From: JAFEDN01 sp963697455
Lineage (GTDB): Bacteria > Pseudomonadota > Gammaproteobacteria > Coxiellales > Coxiellaceae
Length of the DNA stretch: 64,000 bases
NCBI GenBank assembly: GCA_963697455.1
Contig: CAVOOI010000007.1
Span: 124,001-188,000, forward strand
Direction: 5' to 3'
The notes under the pieces are model-generated. The model searched no databases, was not told the origin of the DNA, and was given only the letters and a program-made list of their open reading frames with translations. Below, in pieces: positions 1-6,793 of the stretch. How positions within the stretch are numbered: the stretch's first letter is position 1; the number at the start of each line of letters is the position of its first letter. Made by a program: the position numbers and the translations under genes.

Positions 1-1521
1 CTGGTCGATGCTGTCGACGGCCCCATGCCGCAAACCCGTTTCGTTACCCAAAAAGCATTTTCCTGGGGACTAAAACCCATCGTAGTCGTGAACAAAGTTG
101 ACCGCCCCGGCGCGAGACCTAACTGGGTAGTCGACCAGGTATTCGACTTATTCGTCCGTTTAGGGGCGAGTGACGAACAATTAGATTTCCCGGTTATTTT
201 TGCTTCCGCATTACAAGGTTATGCTATGCGTGATTTGGATAAACCGGAAACCGACATGAATGTTTTATTGGATATGATTTTGGAAACCGTTCCTCCACCC
301 AAAGTGGATGTCAATGGCCCATTCCAAATGCAGATCAGCGCCCTGGATTATTCCAGTTACGTCGGCGCTATCGGCATTGGCCGGATTTCCCGCGGCAAAA
401 TTAAAACTAATACGCCGGTAGTGATCGTTGACGACCAAGGCAAAACTCGTTCAGGCCGGGTGCTGCAGGTTTTGGGATTTATGGGCTTAAAACGTGAAGA
501 AGTGCCTTCCGCGGAAGCCGGAGATATCATTGCGATTACCGGTATTACCAATATTCATATCTCTGATACCTTATGTGATCCAGCTAAAATCGAAGCTTTG
601 CCGGTCTTGGTGGTGGATGAACCCACGGTTAGCATGACTTTCCAGGTAAATGACTCACCGTTTGCCGGTAGAGAAGGTAAATTTGTAACTAGCCGGCAAA
701 TTAGTGACCGGTTAGACCGCGAGTTAATTTCTAACGTGGCTTTACGGGTAGCTCCCGGAACTGATTCCGACCAATTTATCGTTTCAGGTCGAGGGGAATT
801 GCATTTAGGTATTTTAATTGAAAATATGCGCCGGGAAGGTTACGAATTGGCCGTGTCCAGGCCTGCTGTTATCACCAAGATAGTCGATGGCGAAGAAAAA
901 GAGCCTTATGAGCAATTGGTGGTAGACGTCGAAGAAACCCATCAGGGCACGATCATGCAACACCTTGCCGAACGCCGCGGTCAAGTTCAAGACATGATGC
1001 CGGATGGTAAAGGGCGGGTGCGTTTAACTTATATGATTCCTACCCGCGGTTTAATCGGTTTCCACGCGCAGTTTTTGATGATGACTTCCGGTTCCGGGGT
1101 GATGTATCACGTATTCGATCATTACGGTCCGATAGTGACTGTCGCGATTCAGCACCGCAATCGAGGCGTATTGATCGCTAACGGCCTGGGCAAAGCCACT
1201 GGTTTTTCCTTGTTTAATCTTCAGGAACGCGGTCAATTATTTATTGGCCCGCAAGTAGAAGTTTACGAAGGCATGGTTATTGGCATCCACTCCCGTGAAA
1301 ATGACTTGGTGGTTAATCCTACCAAGGCGAAACAGCTTACCAACATCCGCGCGGCAGGTTCTGATGAAAATATCATCCTGACTCCGCCAATCCGGCAGTC
1401 GTTGGAACAGGCGTTAGCCTTTATCAATGATGATGAGCTGGTGGAAATCACTCCCGTGAATATTCGTTTGCGTAAGAAGTATCTTAAAGAAAACGAACGC
1501 AAACGCGGTGGTAAAACTTAA
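1..1521 (+). CDS. typA: Translational GTPase TypA/BipA, 3' part
   Basis: Ribosome-associated GTPase of the EF-G-like family, linked to 50S assembly and stress adaptation. The reading frame is open from base 1, so the start and the G1-G3 motifs lie upstream of the window. The G4 motif NKVD is at visible residues 31-34. Domain II, the EF-G-like domains and the BipA-specific C-terminal region ending near KYLKENERKR follow. About 506 residues are visible; the family is usually about 600-610, so roughly 100 are missing. It is followed directly by a palindromic repeat. Identification is secure. Confidence 0.95.
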   Translation: MVDAVDGPMPQTRFVTQKAFSWGLKPIVVVNKVDRPGARPNWVVDQVFDLFVRLGASDEQLDFPVIFASALQGYAMRDLDKPETDMNVLLDMILETVPPPKVDVNGPFQMQISALDYSSYVGAIGIGRISRGKIKTNTPVVIVDDQGKTRSGRVLQVLGFMGLKREEVPSAEAGDIIAITGITNIHISDTLCDPAKIEALPVLVVDEPTVSMTFQVNDSPFAGREGKFVTSRQISDRLDRELISNVALRVAPGTDSDQFIVSGRGELHLGILIENMRREGYELAVSRPAVITKIVDGEEKEPYEQLVVDVEETHQGTIMQHLAERRGQVQDMMPDGKGRVRLTYMIPTRGLIGFHAQFLMMTSGSGVMYHVFDHYGPIVTVAIQHRNRGVLIANGLGKATGFSLFNLQERGQLFIGPQVEVYEGMVIGIHSRENDLVVNPTKAKQLTNIRAAGSDENIILTPPIRQSLEQALAFINDDELVEITPVNIRLRKKYLKENERKRGGKT

Positions 1522-1555
1522 AACAGCCCGCCAATGTTTTAAAAAACCGTCAAGA

Positions 1556-1673
1556 CCTATTATTCCTTCCCCCTTCAAGGGGGAAGGCTTAGGATGGGGG
1601 TGGTTAACAATAAACCATCCCCACCCTAACCCTCCCCTTGGAAAGGGGAGGGAATAGTACTCTGGAGTCCTTC
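1556..1673. repeat. Palindromic repeat family A, copy 1
   Basis: Two arms, one built on CCTTCCCCCTTCAAGGGGGAA and the other on CCTCCCCTTGGAAAGGGGAGG, flank a short centre with GGTTAACAATAAACC. Each arm is itself a hairpin, and the two together form a larger one. Similar units occur near 5.1, 17.9, 49.8, 53.0 and 57.4 kb, with a half copy at 21.96 kb. This copy lacks the TTAAGTTAAG ends of the others. It may also act as a terminator for typA. The rest of the 325-bp gap up to 1846 is AT-rich, with no gene seen. Confidence 0.85.
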
Positions 1674-1846
1674 GAAGTTCTTGCCCAAATCCCATCAATA
1701 CCGCCTCCTGGCTCGCGCCTTGGCGGCAAGAAATATTGATTCAGCAAATGGGTTAATTAATTGGATTTTTCTGTCTTTTTTAATTTTTCATTAATAAATA
1801 CGGCATATCATATTTAAAATTATTTAATCCAAAAAAAGGGTAAACG

Positions 1847-2725
1847 ATGAAAAAGACAGAGGCTATGAATCAAGAGCTAATAGATTTAGCAACTAAAGTA
1901 GATAGAGAAAATTTTTTTGCAAAAACTAAACGCGAAGCTTTTGTGCCTCGAGCGTCACAGTTATTAATTGAAGCTGAGACTTCGAGCCAAGTGATCGAAA
2001 TATTCCGTGCAATTGACTCTCAAGATTTTATGCATACCGGGAGCTTGACTGGGGGGATTAAAGAAAAAAACTTTAAGCATATAGTAGATGGTAGTGAGAT
2101 AAAGGAAAATGATGGAGCTACTTCGACAATTATGCACCGAATTGGAGAGTTTTCCGCAGCGAAAGTAAAATACATTGAAAAAGGCGAAGAAGAACCTAAG
2201 AATTTTGAAAATGAATATGGATTGCTTAAACAAAAAGCGAATAAAGATTATAAAGAAGGTTTTAATTTCGAAGAATTAGATAAAAGTTTTGAAAAGTCTC
2301 TTGGGAAAAAACCTAACACTAATAAAATTGAACAGCTACGGATAGTAGGTGAAATGAGTCGGCAGCTGGTTGAAAAAGTTAATCAAGCTTGGAAAGCAGA
2401 TTTCAAAGACTACTCTGAAATACGTCAGGAAATATCTGGTAATCATTCATTACGCCACCTCTCTGATCTATGTGATATGATAGAAAATTTCAAGAATTCA
2501 GGTTCTTCAGAAGAACAGCTTAAGGGATACAAAGAGACTTTAAGTGGGTGGAATCGGATAGTACAAAGTGTTCTGCATAATAGTCCCAACCCATTTGGCA
2601 CAATTTCATCTGCGAAGAGTCATTTAAAATCAGGCCTCTTTGGTGTTTATAGATATCCAAACTCAGGCGTTTCCGCTGATGTTCAATCTCCTGCGTCGAA
2701 GACGACTAATTTCGCTAAAACCTGA
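1847..2725 (+). CDS. Hypothetical protein, orphan
   Basis: A 292-aa protein I do not recognise. It is hydrophilic and mostly helical in character, rich in Lys and Glu, with no signal peptide or membrane segment. The start is supported by AGGG six to seven bases upstream of the ATG, and the end by a hairpin with a T-run. It stands alone between repeat A1 and the minus-strand HMG-CoA lyase operon, and its composition is more AT-rich than the neighbouring housekeeping genes. A secreted effector is possible in view of other host-directed genes in the window, but nothing in the sequence shows a function. Confidence 0.7.
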   Translation: MKKTEAMNQELIDLATKVDRENFFAKTKREAFVPRASQLLIEAETSSQVIEIFRAIDSQDFMHTGSLTGGIKEKNFKHIVDGSEIKENDGATSTIMHRIGEFSAAKVKYIEKGEEEPKNFENEYGLLKQKANKDYKEGFNFEELDKSFEKSLGKKPNTNKIEQLRIVGEMSRQLVEKVNQAWKADFKDYSEIRQEISGNHSLRHLSDLCDMIENFKNSGSSEEQLKGYKETLSGWNRIVQSVLHNSPNPFGTISSAKSHLKSGLFGVYRYPNSGVSADVQSPASKTTNFAKT

Positions 2726-2745
2726 GTTGAATTCGAGGTTTTTTT
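2717..2745 (+). terminator. Intrinsic terminator after the orphan gene
   Basis: AAAACCT pairs with AGGTTTT across a 12-base loop, followed by a T-run. The left arm overlaps the stop codon of the 1847-2725 gene. Confidence 0.6.
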
Positions 2746-2765
2746 ATGAGTAGCTCAGGGTCTTT

Positions 2766-3662
2766 TTAGGTTTGTAGTACTTGGGATAATTTTGAGCGCG
2801 GAGGGTGGCCGAGATGTTTGCAGATAAATTGGCCGGCCAGGATTAATTTCTTTAGGTCAATTCCGGTTTTGATCTGCAAGCCATTCAGCATGTAAACCAC
2901 ATCTTCGGTTGCGACATTCCCGGTGGCGCTGCGCGCATAAGGGCATCCGCCAAGACCGGCGACTGAACTGTCAATGATGTGAATGCCATATTCTAAACTG
3001 ACGTAAATATTGGCTAACGCCTGCCCGTAAGTATCATGAAAATGCACCGCGGTTTTATCCACGGGTATTTGCGGCAGTAACGTGTCGAGTAATTTTTTAA
3101 CGCTGCCGGGCGTACCAATTCCGATAGTGTCGCCGAGAGAGATTTGTTCACAGCCCATATCGATTAATTGTTTGGCAACTGCAAGGGTTTGTTCCGGCGC
3201 AATCGGGCCTTCATAAGGACAGGCAATCACGCAGGAAATATAGCCGCGCACCGGAATGTGATGCTGTTGCGCCAGAGTGATGACCTGCTGAATCCGCTGC
3301 ATGCTTTCCGCTAGCGAGCAATTAGCATTTTTTCTGGAAAAAGTTTCGGACGTAGCGGTAAAAACCGAGATTTCTTTGATTCCGGCGGCAATGGCCAATT
3401 CCATGCCGCGCACATTGGGAACCAACGCTGGGTAACTGACACCCGGGCGGCGGTGGATGCTTTTAATCAGATCGGTGTGATCTGCCATTTGCGGCACCCA
3501 TTTCGGTGACACAAAACTGGCGCTTTCGATAATGCGCAGTCCGCAATCCGCGAGTTGTTGAATAAATTCTAATTTTACTTCAGTAGGCACGATCACTGGT
3601 TCATTTTGCAGCCCATCTCGCGGACTGACTTCCACCAGTGTCACTTGTTTAGGCAAGTTCAT
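2766..3662 (-). CDS. mvaB: Hydroxymethylglutaryl-CoA lyase
   Basis: Cleaves HMG-CoA to acetoacetate and acetyl-CoA, the last step of leucine breakdown and of ketone-body formation. The protein is a 298-aa TIM barrel of the HMGL-like family. The N-terminal motif VSPRDGLQNE and the signature GLGGCPYARSATGNVATED with the catalytic Cys are both present. The start at 3662 has AAGG seven bases upstream, and its ATG overlaps the stop of the upstream amidohydrolase as ATGA, so the two are translationally coupled. No other leucine-degradation gene is adjacent. Confidence 0.92.
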   Translation of the reverse strand: MNLPKQVTLVEVSPRDGLQNEPVIVPTEVKLEFIQQLADCGLRIIESASFVSPKWVPQMADHTDLIKSIHRRPGVSYPALVPNVRGMELAIAAGIKEISVFTATSETFSRKNANCSLAESMQRIQQVITLAQQHHIPVRGYISCVIACPYEGPIAPEQTLAVAKQLIDMGCEQISLGDTIGIGTPGSVKKLLDTLLPQIPVDKTAVHFHDTYGQALANIYVSLEYGIHIIDSSVAGLGGCPYARSATGNVATEDVVYMLNGLQIKTGIDLKKLILAGQFICKHLGHPPRSKLSQVLQT

Positions 3663-5002
3663 AAGCTGGCCTTGGAACGAAATGGCAAGGCTTTTTTCGC
3701 CCAATATTGAGCTTTAGCGATAATGGCTGCAGGATCCATTTGCGTAAATTCTCCATTGCTTAATAACTGCTTCCCGGCCACCCACACATCGCTGACTTGC
3801 TGGCGATTCACCGCGTAAGTTAAATGTGACATGGGATTATAGACCGGCTGAGTGAGATAAGAGCTGAGATCGACGGCAATAATATCCGCCGCTTTGCCCG
3901 CTTCTAACGAACCAATTTCCTTATCCAAACCAAAAGCTTTTGCGCCATTAATAGTCGCCATAGCCAACGCTTGTGGAGCGGGCAGGGCGGTAGCGCATTG
4001 ACTAACACCTTTGCAGAGCAGGGCGGCGGTTTGCAGTTCACCGAACATATCTAAATCGTTATTACTGGCAGCGCCGTCAGTGCCTAGCGCAACCGTAACG
4101 CCAGCTTCTAATAATTGATGAATAGGTGCAAAACCACTAGCCAATTTCAGATTGGATTCGGGGCAATGCACAATCGGCACGCCTTTTGCAGCGATTAGCT
4201 CTATTTCCGACGGTAGCATTTGCGTCATATGCACGCAAATAAACTGCGGTGACAGCAAGCCGAATTCATTTAACCATGCTAAAGGCCGTTGACCATATTT
4301 TTTTAGATTATCCGCTATTTCAGCCTCGGTTTCGTGCATATGCACATGAACTGGCAGATTAAAGTCAGCCGATAACTGTTTAATTTTTTTAAATCCGTCT
4401 TGAGTGACAATATAAGGACTGTGCGGGGCCAATGACCAGGTTACTAAAGGATGATGTTCATTTCTTTGCAACGTGGCTTCAGCTTTAGCAAAGTATTCTG
4501 CTTCGCTTTTGCCCCAAACGGTGGGCACATTACCAATCCATAAACCGATATTGGCGCGGATGCCGGTCGAAATAACGGTTGCAGCGGCGGTATCATGAAA
4601 AAAGAAATGATCGCAGAAACAAGTAGTGCCGCCGCGCAGCATTTCTAAAATCGCCAACTGCATACCGTCAGCGATCGATTCTGCATTTAATATTTCTAAT
4701 TCCGCCGGCCAGATATGTTGAGTGAGCCATGCCATCAGTGGTAAATCGTCCGCCAACCCACGAAAGAGATTAGAAGGAGTATGGGCATGGGCGTTAATCA
4801 AACCCGGCATGACCACGTGCTCAGTCAAATGCAATTCCCGTTCCGCTTGCCATAATTGCCGGTTTTGGCTGGTGGGCGCAACGCCCACGATCCGGTCTCC
4901 CCGGATAGCCACTGAATGATGTTCCAAGATCACATTATTTGGCGCAATCGGTAAAACCCAGCGGGCGTGGATTACAGTATCCACTGTTCGGATATTTTTC
5001 AT
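3659..5002 (-). CDS. mtaD: TRZ/ATZ family amidohydrolase, probable MTA/SAH deaminase
   Basis: A metal-dependent hydrolase of the amidohydrolase superfamily, 447 aa, likely deaminating 5'-methylthioadenosine, S-adenosylhomocysteine or a related purine. The metal-binding HAH motif is in HAHTPSNLFRG. HMHETEAE and the late GTDGAASNNDLD (metal Asp) are also present. The start at 5002 (MKNIRTVD) matches the usual N-terminus of the family. A longer frame reaches 5059 but would encode part of repeat A2, so I rejected it. It is the first gene of an operon with HMG-CoA lyase. The substrate cannot be settled from sequence, so the symbol is tentative. Confidence 0.82.
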   Translation of the reverse strand: MKNIRTVDTVIHARWVLPIAPNNVILEHHSVAIRGDRIVGVAPTSQNRQLWQAERELHLTEHVVMPGLINAHAHTPSNLFRGLADDLPLMAWLTQHIWPAELEILNAESIADGMQLAILEMLRGGTTCFCDHFFFHDTAAATVISTGIRANIGLWIGNVPTVWGKSEAEYFAKAEATLQRNEHHPLVTWSLAPHSPYIVTQDGFKKIKQLSADFNLPVHVHMHETEAEIADNLKKYGQRPLAWLNEFGLLSPQFICVHMTQMLPSEIELIAAKGVPIVHCPESNLKLASGFAPIHQLLEAGVTVALGTDGAASNNDLDMFGELQTAALLCKGVSQCATALPAPQALAMATINGAKAFGLDKEIGSLEAGKAADIIAVDLSSYLTQPVYNPMSHLTYAVNRQQVSDVWVAGKQLLSNGEFTQMDPAAIIAKAQYWAKKALPFRSKASL

Positions 5003-5050
5003 AAGAAATATATTACGGACTTTCAAAGTATGAGTAAAGACACCCTGCTG

Positions 5051-5258
5051 GCTAGCCAATGCACTAAGTTACTAAGTTAAGAAACTGAACCTCTTATTCC
5101 TTCCTCCTTCAAGGGGGAAGGTTAGGATGGGGGTGGTTAACAACATGTTTTCTCCGGGATTTTTATTATTTTAATCATCCCCACCCTAACCCTCCCCTTG
5201 GAAAGGGGAGGGAATAATACTCGGGAGTCCTTAACTTAATGGTATTGTTCTGGCTAGC
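5051..5258. repeat. Palindromic repeat family A, copy 2 (long centre)
   Basis: Bounded by GCTAGCCA at 5051 and TGGCTAGC at 5258, with inner ends AAGTTAAGAAACTGAACC and CTTAACTTAATGG. The centre between the two GC-rich arms is longer than in other copies and contains TTTTCTCCGGGATTTTTATT. With some AT-rich sequence it fills the 340-bp gap between the amidohydrolase start and the next gene. No RNA gene seen. Confidence 0.85.
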
Positions 5259-5342
5259 GGGTCAAGTGGTTTGCATATTATTCATAAGTGGTTATACTTG
5301 TTTTTTTAGATGATTACCCTAGAAATGGAGTTTGAAAAACTT

Positions 5343-5792
5343 ATGGATAATACCTGGATACTGGTTGCTAATGCCAGCACAGCTACTTTATACAGTTTCA
5401 CCCCCACCGAATCCGGAAAAGGTAAGCCACAACTGACAGTTGTAGCTGAACTCTCCCATCCGCAAAGCCGGGAAAAAGACCAGGAACTTACCTCAGACCG
5501 GCCCGGAGAATATATAAGCGGGACCGGCGGGCATGGTAATTTTGCAGAAGCTTCCGACCCTCACCAATATGAAGCGGTGATATTCGCTCGAGAGTTATTT
5601 CACAAGTTAGAGCAAGGGCGGGTAAGTCATCAATATCGTGATTTAATTTTGGTCGCTTCGCCGCATTTTTTAGGTCTATTGCGTCAATCCATCGACGAAC
5701 GCCCGCTAAAGAATGTAGCCATTCAAGAAGTACATAAGGATTACACTAAAGAGAAGCCCCAGGACTTAATAAAATTATTGGGCTTAAAGTAA
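5343..5792 (+). CDS. Host attachment family protein (Host_attach/AtsE-like)
   Basis: A 149-aa protein resembling the family named after an Agrobacterium plant-attachment locus. That family is related to the C-terminal fold of archaeal release factor 1, and its true function is unclear. Visible features are the N-terminal MDNTWILVANASTATLY strand-helix, the central polar HPQSREKDQEL segment and a DLILVASPHFLGLLR core. The start at 5343 matches the usual family N-terminus; starts at 5310 or 5325 are possible. No good Shine-Dalgarno is seen for any of them. A single gene between two repeats. Confidence 0.75.
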   Translation: MDNTWILVANASTATLYSFTPTESGKGKPQLTVVAELSHPQSREKDQELTSDRPGEYISGTGGHGNFAEASDPHQYEAVIFARELFHKLEQGRVSHQYRDLILVASPHFLGLLRQSIDERPLKNVAIQEVHKDYTKEKPQDLIKLLGLK

Positions 5793-5810
5793 AGTAAAGG
5801 ATAGTTAATG

Positions 5811-6020
5811 GATAATGAGCGCATTTGCAGAGTAAATATTGTTTAACCCGCACAGGCACGAGCTAGGAGTATAAAGCGGAGAGCTTATCCGTCGCGCGCA
5901 GTGGAGCCGTTGCAAAGAGGGGGTACTCTGCTCATCCGTACCGGCGTAATGAGCACGTCGGATAAGCTCGCAGCTTTGTACTCCGGCGAATCACTGCGAT
6001 TTCTGGGCGGGTTAAACAAC
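5811..6020. repeat. Dispersed hairpin element B, copy 1
   Basis: About 190 bp with terminal inverted repeats AATATTGTTTAACCCGC and GCGGGTTAAACAA. Internally GGAGTATAAAGCGGAGAGCTTATCC pairs imperfectly with a GGATAAGC...TACTCC segment, so the whole unit can fold into one long hairpin. A second copy is at 35327-35538. Similarity also covers about 20 bp left of the inverted repeat (GATAATGA and TTTGCAGAGTA). Confidence 0.85.
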
Positions 6021-6074
6021 TAGATTAAATTTGAAAATTAGGGTAAAATAAAGCGTAACTAGTCGGGAATATTT

Positions 6075-6734
6075 ATGAAAAGAAATAAGACTGTAAAAAT
6101 CGCCATCCTCCACTCTATCCGTGAAGCTTATCAGGACTGCTTGGATGAAAAAATGGACTGCTCTGAACCATCGGCTGCTGAAGTAGTTAGAGCTGAAAAC
6201 CGGATTAAGGATGAGTTGGAACAACAAAAGCATGATCCGGAAATTTCCCATAGTGCCGCTTCGACTTATGTTGAAGCCTGTCAGCAGCATCTTCGGTCAC
6301 TTCCAGAGCGTGATGCGATTAAATTGGAAAACTTCACCACTCAAGCTAAACCGTTTTTAAATCCAATCCCGATTTTTGATATCCCCAGACCCGCTACGAC
6401 TAAGTCGGATTCGATTGTGGAGAAAAAGACCGAATCTAAAGAGGACGATCAACCCTCTGCTAAAACTGTATTGGGATTGAATAATTTTACTTTAACTCAG
6501 AAATGGGTTGATCGAGGCGAAGCAATCCGTACTCAATTCAGAACTTCCCCTCGTGAGTCTAGCAAAGAACTTAAACGCTACGGTTTTTTTGCTGAGAGCA
6601 AGAATAGCGCGGCTAAAATGACTTACGAGATGTTAATCCAAGGTTATAGACTCCCAGACCCCAACGAAAATCAAAGTGATTACGAAATAGCGCAAAAAGC
6701 GCAAGATGAAGAAATCGGACGATTTTTTCGCTAG
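6075..6734 (+). CDS. Hypothetical protein, orphan
   Basis: A 219-aa soluble protein I do not recognise. The first 80 residues are charged and helical. A Pro/Lys-rich linker covers about 95-135 (PIPIFDIPRP, then a KK/EDD-rich run). The C-terminal part has a WVDRGEAIRTQFR segment and an acidic end (AQDEEIGRFFR). It has no signal peptide or membrane segment. It starts just after repeat B1 and ends about 60 bp before gyrA. An acidic block followed by hydrophobic residues at the C-terminus also occurs in Dot/Icm substrates, but that is weak evidence. Confidence 0.65.
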   Translation: MKRNKTVKIAILHSIREAYQDCLDEKMDCSEPSAAEVVRAENRIKDELEQQKHDPEISHSAASTYVEACQQHLRSLPERDAIKLENFTTQAKPFLNPIPIFDIPRPATTKSDSIVEKKTESKEDDQPSAKTVLGLNNFTLTQKWVDRGEAIRTQFRTSPRESSKELKRYGFFAESKNSAAKMTYEMLIQGYRLPDPNENQSDYEIAQKAQDEEIGRFFR

Positions 6735-6761
6735 TCAATCAATCACTTATCATGATATAAT
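6733..6761 (+). promoter_or_regulatory. Candidate gyrA promoter
   Basis: A TATAAT box at 6756-6761 with a weak -35-like AGTCAA 17 bp upstream, 33 bp before the gyrA start. Only the -10 is convincing. Confidence 0.4.
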
Positions 6762-6793
6762 TTCAAGCTGATCTAAGAAAACAGGATTTGTTT

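Noticed and set aside
1414..1698. Minus-strand frame of 94 codons with a Pro/Gly-rich middle
   Set aside because: It runs through repeat A1 and the antisense of typA; the Pro-rich stretch is just the translated palindrome.
5003..5059. N-terminal extension of the amidohydrolase
   Set aside because: It would code through repeat A2 and does not match the family start; the ATG at 5002 fits.
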